Notes: generated from the letters alone by a model not told the origin. 55,032 nt of DNA from Deltaproteobacteria bacterium (GCA_021781535.1 JAJXWO010000027.1:1-55032); one strand, 5' to 3'. Shown: positions 1 through 8,046, counted from the first letter of the stretch. Translations and numbers: made by a program.

Positions 1-97
1 CGCACCACCCCAAGTTATGGCATTGCAGCACCAATGTTGTCATTCCGAAACCAGCCAGACCGACTACCGCAGGATTTCCCAGTTTTACGTCACTCAT
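1..97 (-). CDS. Acetate uptake transporter, GPR1/FUN34/YaaH (SatP) family, N-terminal fragment
   Basis: Only the first 32 codons are inside the window; the gene runs off the left edge. The N-terminus reads MSDVKLGNPAVVGLAGFGMT, followed by LVLQCHNLGW. This is the typical start of the SatP/YaaH family: a short cytoplasmic lead with the N-P-x-x-x-G-L family signature, then a first membrane helix. Known members take up acetate or succinate with protons across the inner membrane, which would suit an acetate-oxidising organism. A clear ribosome site (GGAGGA, complement of 103-108) lies just ahead of the ATG. The rest of the protein cannot be checked here. Confidence 0.8.
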   Translation of the reverse strand, partial: MSDVKLGNPAVVGLAGFGMTTLVLQCHNLGWC

Positions 98-464
98 TTC
101 TTCCTCCTATTTCATTTTGCTATAATTTATGTCGCTTCTTTGTTACTTAACAGCAAGTAGCATACCAATGTTATATAATTTTGTATTCGCAAAAAAAGGC
201 ATTATTTATCGAGGTGTTATATTTAGTCACACAAAAACTCACACTTCTGCCAGTTTCGCAGCATTGCAAAAACTACTTTTGACGATTTGCTCAATGGGAA
301 GGTGGAAGAAACTATAATCCAGCCAGTTCAGGCTGTACGATGCGACATGGAGGATGTTTGCAAAAATGCAAATTTGTTTTGCAAATGTGCAAAAACTATC
401 TGCTCTCCATGGGGCCATGACGGGAACCTGGTCCTTTCATATTCTGCAGGAGCAACTATTCCAC
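98..464. other. Non-coding spacer upstream of the acetate transporter
   Basis: I find no credible gene here. Short open frames exist, but they lack ribosome sites and recognisable sequence. The part near the transporter is AT-rich and should hold its promoter. The notable content is the phased TGCAAA repeat array at 359-393, with one further TGCAAA at 265-270. The spacer ends at the terminator of the acyl-CoA synthetase gene. Confidence 0.6.
359..393. repeat. Phased TGCAAA repeats (two 14-bp units, 21-bp period)
   Basis: TGCAAA occurs at 359-364, 367-372, 380-385 and 388-393. These form two units of the shape TGCAAA-NN-TGCAAA separated by 7 bp, so the period is 21 bp, close to two helical turns. 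That geometry is typical of cooperative binding by a dimeric regulator. The array lies about 260-300 bp upstream of the acetate transporter start, a distance compatible with an upstream activating site. The regulator is unknown. Confidence 0.5.
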
Positions 465-504
465 AAAAAAGGCGAGCTATCGCAATGGAATGCAACAGCT
501 CGCC
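465..504 (-). terminator. Rho-independent terminator of the acyl-CoA synthetase gene
   Basis: GGCGAGCT at 471-478 pairs with AGCTCGCC at 497-504. On the minus strand the hairpin is followed by a U-run, encoded by the A-run at 465-470. It lies about 30 bp after the stop codon. Confidence 0.85.
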
Positions 505-532
505 TCATATCAGGGCAGAACGTCAGTATCTA

Positions 533-2191
533 CTACGCAGTTTCGCCCATATCCTCCAACTGCAGCTCCTTGATTGCCATTTCCCTCATTTTGAATTTCT
601 GAATCTTGCCGGAAGCGGTCATAGGATAACCATCAACGAATTTGACATATTTCGGAATTTTATAGTTGGCAATCTTGTCACGACAGAAGTCACGAACCTC
701 ATCTTCGGTCATCACCACCCCCTTTTTAAGGATGACGGCAGCCATGACCTGTTCTCCGTATTTCCTGTCGGGGACTCCGTAAACCTGTATATCGGAGATT
801 TTTGGGTGCGTGTAGAGGAATTCTTCTATTTCGCGTGGATAGATGTTTTCGCCGCCGCGTATGATCATCTGTTTGATACGGCCGGTGATTTTGCAATAGC
901 CGTTTTCATCCATGATGGCGAGGTCACCGGTGTGAAGCCATCCATCGGCATCGATCACAGTGGCAGTCTCCTCCGGCATCTTGTAATAACCCTTCATCAC
1001 CATATAGCCGCGGGCACAGAGCTCACCCTGTTTACCCGGAGGAAGTGTCGCACCGGTCTCAATGTCGGTAATTTTCACCTCTGCGCCGGGCAGAGCCCGG
1101 CCTACCGTTGCAACTCGCAGTTCAATGGCATCATCAGTACGGGTTTGGGTAATACCCGGCGAAGCCTCGGTCTGCCCATAGACACTGGTAATCTCGCTAA
1201 CATGCATATCCTTGACAGCGCGCTTCATCACTTCAATCGGACAGACCGAACCGGCCATAATCCCGGTCCGCATGCTTGATAAATCGAACTGTGCAAAATC
1301 CGGATGTTCCAGCTCGGCAATAAACATTGTCGGGACACCGTGGACAGCTGTGCACTTCTCTTTTTCGATGGTCTGCAGCACCTTCAACGGATCAAATATT
1401 TCCACCGGCACCATTGTAGAGGCGTGGGTAACGCAGACCATTACGCCAAGCACACAGCCAAAGCAGTGAAAAAAAGGCACCGGAATACAGAGTCGGTCGT
1501 GTTCGGTAAACTTCATGCATTCACCGATCTGGAAACCGTTGTTTACCAGGTTGTAGTGTGTCAACATTACCCCTTTGGGGAAGCCGGTAGTACCGGATGT
1601 ATATTGCATGTTAATGGTTTCATGGCAGTTGAGGTTCGCTTCGGCAGCCTTTAATTCAGAGTCGGGGACCTCTTCTCCCATCTTGATGATGCCGTCAAAG
1701 TTGAGCATGCCGGCCGGAGTTTCCTGTCCGATGAAAATGATGTTATTTAAATATGGCAGTTTGGCTGTGGTGAGTTTACCGGGTTTGGACGTTGCCAGCT
1801 CGGGGACAATACTGGCAAGGGTTTCGATGTAATTAGTGTCTTTAAAGGAACCGACCATAAAGAGTGAGGTCGAATCAGACTGGCTCAGGATATATTCCAG
1901 TTCAGCCGATTTATAGCTGGTGTTCACAGTGACGAGAATGGCGCCAATTTTGGCAGAGGCGAATTGCAGAAGAACCCATTCAGGAACGTTGTAGGCCCAA
2001 ATGGAGATATTGTCTCCTTTCTTGATGCCGAGTCGCAGCAACCCTTTGGCTAACTGACGGCAAGCCTCATTGAACTGTTTGTACGTATAGCGCAAGCCAC
2101 GCTCAGGGTAGACCAGAGCTTCGTTGTCGGGGAAGCGGAGCGCCATCTCATCCAGAAGGCTGCCGACGGTGTAGGTAAGTTGTTTGGCCAT
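533..2191 (-). CDS. AMP-forming fatty acyl-CoA synthetase (FadD/ACS family)
   Basis: The product (552 residues) should activate a carboxylic acid with ATP and coenzyme A through an acyl-adenylate. The P-loop-like motif YTSGTTGFPKGVM is near residue 200, YGQTEASP near 340, the hinge region GWLHTGDLAIMDENGYCKITGRIKQMI near 430, and a C-terminal catalytic lysine in ASGKIQKFKMRE. This is the complete ANL-superfamily layout. The ATG at 2191 is chosen because GGAGG sits 6-7 bp before it; an in-frame TTG four codons upstream overlaps that ribosome site. It resembles medium/long-chain synthetases that Geobacter uses for fatty or aromatic acid catabolism, but chain length cannot be read from sequence. 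The gene stands alone, with its own terminator. Confidence 0.9.
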   Translation of the reverse strand: MAKQLTYTVGSLLDEMALRFPDNEALVYPERGLRYTYKQFNEACRQLAKGLLRLGIKKGDNISIWAYNVPEWVLLQFASAKIGAILVTVNTSYKSAELEYILSQSDSTSLFMVGSFKDTNYIETLASIVPELATSKPGKLTTAKLPYLNNIIFIGQETPAGMLNFDGIIKMGEEVPDSELKAAEANLNCHETINMQYTSGTTGFPKGVMLTHYNLVNNGFQIGECMKFTEHDRLCIPVPFFHCFGCVLGVMVCVTHASTMVPVEIFDPLKVLQTIEKEKCTAVHGVPTMFIAELEHPDFAQFDLSSMRTGIMAGSVCPIEVMKRAVKDMHVSEITSVYGQTEASPGITQTRTDDAIELRVATVGRALPGAEVKITDIETGATLPPGKQGELCARGYMVMKGYYKMPEETATVIDADGWLHTGDLAIMDENGYCKITGRIKQMIIRGGENIYPREIEEFLYTHPKISDIQVYGVPDRKYGEQVMAAVILKKGVVMTEDEVRDFCRDKIANYKIPKYVKFVDGYPMTASGKIQKFKMREMAIKELQLEDMGETA

Positions 2192-2493
2192 AATAACCTC
2201 CAATCAAATAATGTTCAATATGCCGAAACATAATTGCAAGTATAACCGTTCGTATTTACAGGCTTTTCAGATAACACGGGCTGATGAGTGAGTCAAGCGG
2301 GAAAACTGGGGGGAAAGCAAGTTGCGGAGATATCTACGGTAAAGTAAAAGAAGAAAGTTGCACCGTACAAACATTCCTATCTCATACCTGAATAAAAATA
2401 ACAATGAAAGACATTAGATTCGCTGATAGATTGTGCTATAGTCTCTCTTGGCTGTGGCCGGTTTTTTATTTAATTACGTGGAGTCAAAATGAT
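2192..2493. other. Divergent intergenic region
   Basis: This spacer separates the minus-strand acyl-CoA synthetase from the plus-strand DUF294 gene. It holds the synthetase ribosome site and, toward the right, a possible sigma-70 promoter: TTAGAT at 2414-2419, a 17-bp gap and TATAGT at 2437-2442. That promoter would start transcription near 2449 and supports the downstream start at 2494 for the next gene. I see no other structure. Confidence 0.5.
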
Positions 2494-3696
2494 ATGGGCG
2501 TGGCTACACACACTCTCCCCCCGGACTTACCGAACCTGACTGACATTACGCGATATTGCCGGTTTGAAGAAATAGAACCGTTTCTGCAGATGATTTCGGC
2601 AACAGTTGCAGCGGATCACGATCGCATTGTCGATTGGAGACATACCAGCGAGCAGCTCATTGCATCAATTGGACAAACCAAGGGTTCTCCGCTTAAAGCA
2701 ATTCATGACAGCCTTAACCAGGTTGAGCTGGAGCGATTCCTGCTGATTCCCTCTGTAAATGAATTGCACCGGTCATGTACACATTATCGCGATCTTCTCT
2801 CCTCCCGGGTTATGGAGACGGTTATCGCAGATATGGATGAAGCAGGGTTTGTGCAGCCTGGAGTACCTTTTGCACTTATCAGCATGGGAAGTGACGGTCG
2901 CGAAGAGCAAACTCTTATCACTGACCAGGATAACCTGATTGTTTATGGTAACGGAGGGGGTGAAAAAGCCGATCACTATTTTATAGAATTTTCAGCCCGT
3001 TTGGTTGCCAGGCTGGAGGAGGCCGGCTTCAAACGCTGCCCAGGCGACATCATGCCGACCAATCAGACCTGGCGAGGTTCATTCAGCCAGTGGCACAAGC
3101 GGCTCCTTTCTATTGTCAGATACGAAGTCGAAGACGCCGGCAAAAACGTTATGGATTTGATTGTGATGTCTGATGCCCGTTACGTGGCTGGCGATCAGAA
3201 ACTTGCTACCGATTTGATAGAAATGATCAGAGACATGGAACGGGATTATTTTCAGGTTCTCTGGGGGATGGCCAGGGCAGCGACGGAAATGAAACTGGCG
3301 CTCGGCTTTCTGAAACGAATCTGGACAGAAGGAACCGGAGAACATAAGGGAGAGTTTAACGTTAAATTAATGGCGTGGGCCCCTCTTGTCATGAATGTCC
3401 GCATTCTGGCTATCAATCAGAGTATCCCGGCGACGAATACATTGGAGCGCATTTCACTCCTGAAAGCAGAAGGGAGTTTTTCTCTGTCTTTTGCAGGCGA
3501 CCTTACCGATGCTTATCACACCCTCACCAAACAGCGAATACTGACCCAGATCAAAGCTCTCAAAGGGATTCAGAACGATTCATATTATCTCAATCCCTAT
3601 CAGCTTTCAACGACTGAGCGAGAGCAAATCCGCCACGCCTTGATCAAAACTGAAGAGCTGCAAAAAATAATTCATACTAACTTTCATATTGTGTAA
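2494..3696 (+). CDS. DUF294-family putative nucleotidyltransferase
   Basis: The product (400 residues) has the signature SMGSDGREEQTLITDQDN near residue 130. This is the nucleotidyltransferase motif of the DUF294/GlnD-like family, with G-S and paired acidic residues for metal-nucleotide binding. A C-terminal helical DUF294_C-like half follows. Many relatives carry N-terminal cyclic-nucleotide and CBS domains. Those are absent here: only about 100 helical residues precede the catalytic part, so this is a short version. The frame is open from an ATG at 2404, but that start has no ribosome site and overlaps a likely -10 box, so I chose 2494, which has GTGGAG at 2478-2483. The substrate is unknown; GlnD relatives transfer UMP to signalling proteins. 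Confidence 0.75.
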   Translation: MGVATHTLPPDLPNLTDITRYCRFEEIEPFLQMISATVAADHDRIVDWRHTSEQLIASIGQTKGSPLKAIHDSLNQVELERFLLIPSVNELHRSCTHYRDLLSSRVMETVIADMDEAGFVQPGVPFALISMGSDGREEQTLITDQDNLIVYGNGGGEKADHYFIEFSARLVARLEEAGFKRCPGDIMPTNQTWRGSFSQWHKRLLSIVRYEVEDAGKNVMDLIVMSDARYVAGDQKLATDLIEMIRDMERDYFQVLWGMARAATEMKLALGFLKRIWTEGTGEHKGEFNVKLMAWAPLVMNVRILAINQSIPATNTLERISLLKAEGSFSLSFAGDLTDAYHTLTKQRILTQIKALKGIQNDSYYLNPYQLSTTEREQIRHALIKTEELQKIIHTNFHIV

Positions 3697-3752
3697 GCAC
3701 TGTTAGGGATCATTTCATGCCATTATTTAACTATTGAAACAATACACAACCA

Positions 3753-3881
3753 TCATTTACCTTCAAACTTTGTCCAATATGCTGCGCGTTGATCACTCAC
3801 CTTGCCCATTGGCCACCTTGTAATAATTACAAAAACGATGACTGCAAATGCCCACATAATAACCATACCGATAATGCTCAT
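3753..3881 (-). CDS. Small single-span membrane protein, 42 residues (paralogue A)
   Basis: An ATG at 3881 with AAGGAG (complement of 3888-3893) seven bases upstream opens a 42-codon frame. It begins MSIIGMVIMWAFAVIVFVII, one hydrophobic helix, and continues T-R-WPMGKVSDQRAAYW-TKFEGK, a charged tail. A second copy at 20561-20692 matches at 32 of 42 positions, including an unbroken WPMGKVSDQRAAYW. Conservation between two distant loci, each with a good ribosome site, argues strongly that both are real genes. I do not recognise the family. Single-helix proteins of this size are often accessory subunits of transporters or oxidases, but no partner is adjacent. It lies between two converging genes. 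Confidence 0.8.
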   Translation of the reverse strand: MSIIGMVIMWAFAVIVFVIITRWPMGKVSDQRAAYWTKFEGK

Positions 3882-3999
3882 TTTTTTCTCCTTCAGTCGA
3901 GAATAGCTATTCTTTCAGAGAAGTATACCAGACAATAAAAAACTTTTCGAAGATGGATATATTTTATGACGGCACAATGTAGTGGCACTCAACGTGCGC

Positions 4000-5238
4000 T
4001 TATTTAACATCAACATTTTTGATTCCATCAGGTCGCCAGCTCGGCGGAATAACATGACTCCCCGCACTCTCCTTGTCCATTAGAAGACTCCCGAAGGTTA
4101 CCGCCATACTGCCGAACCGGTCATTTATCCTGTCCATGGCCTGAGTCGCAAACAGCTTCTTTCTCTCTTCCTCAAACAGCGGCAATTGCTCTGCCTGGTG
4201 TTTCAAGTTAGACAGGCACACACCCAGAAGCCTGACTGGCTGTTCCAGTTCGACAGTACCAAGGATAGACAGTGCCGTTTTGTAGATGTCGTCACTCTGA
4301 TTGATATAGTTCTTAAGCGTTGTCTGCTTCCCCCAACTGGAAAAAAAATCCGCATACCTCACGTACAAATGTATTGTCTTCCCTGAGACATTGTATTTCC
4401 TCGCCCTGCTCCCGACCATTTCCGAGAGCTGCAACAGAAAGCGTCGGATTTCCACCGGATCATCAATGTCACGCTCCAGAGTTTTCGAATGCCCGACCGA
4501 CTTCACCTCATCTTCCTCCCCAAACGGGACCACCGGAGACTCGTCGATTCCCTGCCCCATCTGTTTGAGCCGCGGACCGATGATACCGAACTTCCGTGTC
4601 AGGCGCCCTTCGTCGCACCGCCCCAGTTCTCCACACGTATAGATCGACATCATGTTGAGATGCCGTTGCATCTTTTTACCGATGCCGCAGAGTTCCTTGA
4701 TCGGCAATCGCTCCAGAACTCGTGAAACATTTTCTGGTGCGATAACAGTCAGCCCGTCCGGTTTTTGCATATCGCTGGCCAGTTTTGCCAAGAGTTTGTT
4801 CGGGGCGATGCCGATTGAGCAGGTGATACCGAAGCTGTGCCTGATGCGGGCTTTGATCATGGAGGCAATCGTTTCGGCACTGCCAAAAATTCCGAGGGAG
4901 TGAGTGACGTCCAGCCAGGACTCATCTATAGAGAACGCCTCAACCTCCGGAGTAAAATCCCGGAAAATCTCGTTGATTTTGCCGGAGGTGTACGTATATT
5001 TCCTGTTGTCGCCAATAACGATGATCAGTTCCGGGCAGACTTTTTTCCCTTCCCAGACAGCCATGCCGGTCTTAACACCCCGTGCCCTGGCCTCATAAGA
5101 GCTGGTAGTGATGACAGTCCGCCCGCCGCCACCAACGACGGCTATCGGCTTGCCCCGCAGTTCAGGATTGACCTGCTGCTCCACAGAGGCAAAAAATGCA
5201 TTCATGTCGATATGAAGGATAGTGCGTTGATCAGGCAT
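4000..5238 (-). CDS. dinB: DNA polymerase IV (Y-family translesion polymerase)
   Basis: The product (412 residues) is a Y-family polymerase that copies damaged DNA with low fidelity. It starts MPDQRTILHIDMNAFFASVEQ, the palm motif with the first metal-binding aspartate. SIDESWLD near residue 105 supplies the catalytic Asp-Glu pair. The little-finger domain follows, and QLPLF near residue 365 is a beta-clamp binding motif. The ATG at 5238 is one base after the stop of the upstream small gene (TAACATG), so translation is probably coupled; the longer open frame upstream overlaps that gene and is rejected. It is the third gene of a lexA operon, so SOS control is likely. Confidence 0.95.
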   Translation of the reverse strand: MPDQRTILHIDMNAFFASVEQQVNPELRGKPIAVVGGGGRTVITTSSYEARARGVKTGMAVWEGKKVCPELIIVIGDNRKYTYTSGKINEIFRDFTPEVEAFSIDESWLDVTHSLGIFGSAETIASMIKARIRHSFGITCSIGIAPNKLLAKLASDMQKPDGLTVIAPENVSRVLERLPIKELCGIGKKMQRHLNMMSIYTCGELGRCDEGRLTRKFGIIGPRLKQMGQGIDESPVVPFGEEDEVKSVGHSKTLERDIDDPVEIRRFLLQLSEMVGSRARKYNVSGKTIHLYVRYADFFSSWGKQTTLKNYINQSDDIYKTALSILGTVELEQPVRLLGVCLSNLKHQAEQLPLFEEERKKLFATQAMDRINDRFGSMAVTFGSLLMDKESAGSHVIPPSWRPDGIKNVDVK

Positions 5239-5239
5239 G

Positions 5240-5482
5240 TTATTCGGTGCGTTGACTGTTAATCGTCCACGATTGATCTGCGGGGTCGAACACCAGTTCA
5301 TAGAGAGCCTCACCATCCGTCACTGCATAGTGCAGAAGTTGCCGCTCGCCGACCATATCCTGCCAGTGGTAGGTTGATTGCTTGATGCGGTGCTGCCGGT
5401 TGTTGAGCTCGAACCAGACCGGCTGCGCTTTCTTGCCCGGCTCAAAAAGCACCGCTATGCGAACTGACTTTCCGGAACTCAT
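5240..5482 (-). CDS. Small DUF6504-like protein in the lexA-dinB operon
   Basis: This 80-residue protein has a basic start (MSSGKSVRIAVLF), then PVWFELNNRQHRIKQSTYHW, then a YELVFD segment and a terminal W. The pattern of a P-x-x-F strand, a basic R-x-x-R/I strand, a tryptophan near the middle, and an acidic YEL-x-x-D strand resembles the DUF6504 group, small beta-rich proteins often encoded beside Y-family polymerase genes. That family call is from memory and tentative. The start overlaps the lexA stop (ATGA), and the stop is one base before dinB, so it is sandwiched in one mRNA. A role as a polymerase accessory or mutasome factor is inference from context. Confidence 0.75.
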   Translation of the reverse strand: MSSGKSVRIAVLFEPGKKAQPVWFELNNRQHRIKQSTYHWQDMVGERQLLHYAVTDGEALYELVFDPADQSWTINSQRTE

Positions 5483-6084
5483 TCGCAGCTCCTGACAATC
5501 CTCAGAAGCTTTCCGGCAACCACGGCATCCGCCTCGCCCGCCCTGATAATAATCGGCTGCAGAGCCGAGTTTTCAGGCTGCAGACGAATCTGGCCAGCCT
5601 CGCGATAAAAACGCTTCAGGGTTGCTTCACCGTCAATAATTGCCACGACAATCTCGCCGTTTTCTGCACCCGGTTGCGGACGGATCAACGCCAGATCCCC
5701 GTCAAGAATATGGGCATCAATCATGCTGTCACCCTTCACTCGCAGGAAATAACAACCCTCACCTCGAAGCCAGGAAGAATCTACGGAACAGTACCCCTGA
5801 AGATCCTCAACGGCGGGTTCGGGGATCCCTGCTCTGACTGTACCGACAACCGGTACCGACACGGACGGTACCGGCCGGTTGGTGAGTATAATTCCCCGCG
5901 AACCGCCCCGTCGGTTGATATACCCTTTCCTCTCAAGTGCATCAAGATGAGCAATTGCCGTAGCGGTCCCCTTGGTACCGATACTGTCGGAAATTTCACG
6001 TAGTGTCGGCGGGCAGCCTTCGCCGGCAAGGGAAGCGGTGATTACGTCCAGCACCTGCTGTTGCCGCTCTGTCAATTGATACAT
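5479..6084 (-). CDS. lexA: LexA-type SOS repressor and self-cleaving protease
   Basis: This 201-residue protein has a winged-helix DNA-binding half (residues 1-67) and an S24 peptidase half. The scissile Ala85-Gly86 lies in VRAGIP, the catalytic serine is Ser120 in GDSMID, and the general-base lysine is Lys157 in ATLKRF, so RecA-stimulated autocleavage should work. The recognition-helix region reads GTKGTATAIAHLDAL. It lacks the S-x-N-A-x-E-E pattern of enterobacterial LexA, so a different operator is expected. The ATG at 6084 is used because GGAG sits seven bases upstream. Two palindromic boxes precede it (6100-6129). It heads the lexA-small gene-dinB operon. Confidence 0.93.
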   Translation of the reverse strand: MYQLTERQQQVLDVITASLAGEGCPPTLREISDSIGTKGTATAIAHLDALERKGYINRRGGSRGIILTNRPVPSVSVPVVGTVRAGIPEPAVEDLQGYCSVDSSWLRGEGCYFLRVKGDSMIDAHILDGDLALIRPQPGAENGEIVVAIIDGEATLKRFYREAGQIRLQPENSALQPIIIRAGEADAVVAGKLLRIVRSCE

Positions 6085-6099
6085 AAAGGACTCCATAAC

Positions 6100-6129
6100 T
6101 ATCAAATGATATATACTGTCAAATGATAG
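6100..6129. promoter_or_regulatory. Tandem candidate LexA operators (TATCA-NN-TGATA)
   Basis: TATCAAATGATA at 6100-6111 is a palindrome around a 2-bp centre. CTGTCAAATGATAG at 6116-6129 is a near-copy. Their centres are 17 bp apart. They sit 16-45 bp upstream of the lexA start, where autoregulatory operators normally lie. This is neither the E. coli CTGT-N8-ACAG box nor the operator I recall for Geobacter sulfurreducens LexA, which fits the unusual recognition helix. Confidence 0.6.
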
Positions 6130-6189
6130 CCACACCAGTTCGGAACGTCAAGCAGATTAATAAAAAACACATTTTGTTGCGGTGACTCA

Positions 6190-6217
6190 TTGCAAAGAGT
6201 TAACCCGCTGATACAAT
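6190..6217 (+). promoter_or_regulatory. Possible sigma-70 promoter of the sulfite-oxidation genes
   Basis: TTGCAA (6190-6195) and TACAAT (6212-6217) are separated by 16 bp and lie about 55 bp upstream of the cytochrome P460 start. This is a visual match only. Confidence 0.4.
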
Positions 6218-6272
6218 AAAACAATCACTATAGTTACAGCAGCAACGACACATTCACATCAAGGAGGTTGTC

Positions 6273-6767
6273 ATGCGTAAAATCATTTTGATCTGTTCAA
6301 CATTTGTGCTGATCACAGGTTCTGTCGTTGCGGCGGAGCGACCAATGGCGCCGAACGGAATTGTCTGTTTTCCTGACTATCTGTCATGGAAGGTTATTGC
6401 CCCCTCTTACCGGATGGATAAGAACCAGATCCGCATTATTACCGGCAACGAGATTGCCGTAGCAGCCTTACGTGCCGGCAAGAAACCGCTCCCTGACGGG
6501 AGCGTGCTGGCAAAAATAGCCTGGAAAGCAACGAAACATCCCTTTTTCCCGGCAGCCACTGTACCGGGTATGTTTGCACAGGTCGAGTTCATGGTGAAGG
6601 ATGCCAAAAAGTACAAAAGCACCGGTGGCTGGGGTTTTGCCCGATTCGTCGGGAATACCCTGAAGCCGTATGGCAAGGATGCCACCTTTGTCAAGGAATG
6701 TTTCGGATGCCACATACCGGTAGCAAGCAACGATTATCTTTTTACCAAAATCGTCAAAGCTCCGTGA
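6273..6767 (+). CDS. Cytochrome P460 family periplasmic heme protein
   Basis: The product (164 residues) begins with a signal peptide (MRKIILICSTFVLITGSVVA, cleavage after AA). The core segments FPDYLSWKVIAPSY, RIITGNEIAVAAL, PDGSVLAKIAWK and GGWGFARF are characteristic of cytochrome P460 and cytochrome c'-beta. A single heme-c site, CFGCH, lies near the C-terminus. Classical P460 oxidises hydroxylamine; relatives with altered pocket residues bind NO or have unknown substrates, and I cannot tell which this is. AAGGAGG precedes the ATG. It is the first of three plus-strand genes, followed by a molybdenum sulfite dehydrogenase and a small cytochrome c, so an electron-transfer or protective role in that pathway is plausible inference. 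Confidence 0.88.
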   Translation: MRKIILICSTFVLITGSVVAAERPMAPNGIVCFPDYLSWKVIAPSYRMDKNQIRIITGNEIAVAALRAGKKPLPDGSVLAKIAWKATKHPFFPAATVPGMFAQVEFMVKDAKKYKSTGGWGFARFVGNTLKPYGKDATFVKECFGCHIPVASNDYLFTKIVKAP

Positions 6768-6844
6768 TTTTTCTGTCTGAAAAGTGCTCTTGTCTTCCGG
6801 GAATTGGATAAAAAAATATCCTTATTGAAACGAAAGGAAATGCT

Positions 6845-8035
6845 ATGAAATCACAGGGTATCAGCCGTAGAAATTTTATAAAGACAGTTGGTATTACAAC
6901 TGCTTTGGCCGCAACAGGAACGGTTCCCCCCGTTCTGTATGCAAGCGAGCGAAGGCTCGTAACCTTTCCTGAAAAGACCGAATTGCTGCTTCTGACCTCA
7001 CGTCCCCCGCAATTGGAGACCCCGCTCAAATACTTCAGGGAGCTGATAACACCGAATGAGGCTCTTTTTGTGCGGTGGCACCTCGCGGACATACCGACAT
7101 CAGTGGACCTTGCCACGTGGCGGTTGGTTATTCATGGTAACGTGGAGCAACCGATTTCCCTGTCCATGGAAGATCTCAAGAAGTTTGAAAAGGTTGTCTA
7201 TACAGCAGTCATTCAATGTGCCGGCAACGGCAGGAGCTTCTTTAACCCTCCGGTTTTTGGAGGGCAGTGGCTGAACGGTGCCATGGGCAATGTGACCTGG
7301 GGTGGAGTACGTCTCAAGGATATTTTGAACAGAGCCGGCCTCAAGACCGGATCGATGGAGGTTGTCTTCAAAGGTCTGGATAAAGCGGTTCTGCCCGCAA
7401 CCCCGAACTTTTTGAAAAGCCTGCCACTGGACAAGGCACTTGAGGACGATATTATTGTTGCCTATGAGATGAATGGCCGGGAACTACCCATGTTGAACGG
7501 CTTTCCCGTGCGCCTTGTCGTACCGGGATGGTATGCCACCTACTGGGTAAAATCACTATCGGATATCGAAGTTGGTGTAAAACCCACCGGCAGCTTCTGG
7601 ATGAAAACCGCCTACCGTATCCCCGACGACCCGTGCGGGTGCGTCGAACCCGGCACCGCTCCTAAAAAGACTGTTCCCATTAATCGGATGACGACCCGCT
7701 CACTGCTGATTAATCCGGAAGACGGCAGTCGGCTCAAGTCCGGTCAACCTGTTGAACTTATGGGTGTTGCCTTCTCAGGCGGCTATAGCATTAAAGAAGT
7801 TCTTGTTTCTGTTGACGGCGGCATGAACTGGCGTCCCGCCCGTCTCGGAAAAGACATTGGGCGATACTCGTGGATTCAGTGGTTTTATCCCTGGCAACCT
7901 GTCAAGCCGGGCAGCTATCATGTCATGGTGAGGGCTACCAACAGCATCGGTGAATCTCAACCGTTGGACGCACTATGGAATCCATCAGGCTATCTCTTGA
8001 ACAACATTGAAAAGCATAATCTTATAGTTACGTAA
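6845..8035 (+). CDS. Periplasmic sulfite dehydrogenase, molybdenum subunit (SorA-like)
   Basis: The product (396 residues) starts with a twin-arginine signal (SRRNFIKTVG, then a hydrophobic stretch ending near LYASE), so it is folded with its cofactor before export. The molybdopterin domain of the sulfite oxidase family spans about residues 60-260. VIQCAGNGRSFF near residue 125 supplies the molybdenum-ligating cysteine. A C-terminal dimerisation domain with an immunoglobulin-like fold (VDGGMNWRPARLG, DALWNPSGY) follows. Family members oxidise sulfite to sulfate and pass electrons to cytochrome c. The next gene encodes such a cytochrome, as in SorAB systems. Other sulfite-oxidase-family substrates cannot be excluded. 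Confidence 0.88.
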   Translation: MKSQGISRRNFIKTVGITTALAATGTVPPVLYASERRLVTFPEKTELLLLTSRPPQLETPLKYFRELITPNEALFVRWHLADIPTSVDLATWRLVIHGNVEQPISLSMEDLKKFEKVVYTAVIQCAGNGRSFFNPPVFGGQWLNGAMGNVTWGGVRLKDILNRAGLKTGSMEVVFKGLDKAVLPATPNFLKSLPLDKALEDDIIVAYEMNGRELPMLNGFPVRLVVPGWYATYWVKSLSDIEVGVKPTGSFWMKTAYRIPDDPCGCVEPGTAPKKTVPINRMTTRSLLINPEDGSRLKSGQPVELMGVAFSGGYSIKEVLVSVDGGMNWRPARLGKDIGRYSWIQWFYPWQPVKPGSYHVMVRATNSIGESQPLDALWNPSGYLLNNIEKHNLIVT

Positions 8036-8046
8036 GGGGGATGACC

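Noticed and set aside
129..317. 62-codon open frame upstream of the acetate transporter
   Set aside because: No ribosome site and composition typical of AT-rich spacer translation.
287..1279. 330-codon open frame on the plus strand
   Set aside because: It lies antisense to the acyl-CoA synthetase, whose protein motifs are unmistakable, and its own translation shows no recognisable pattern.
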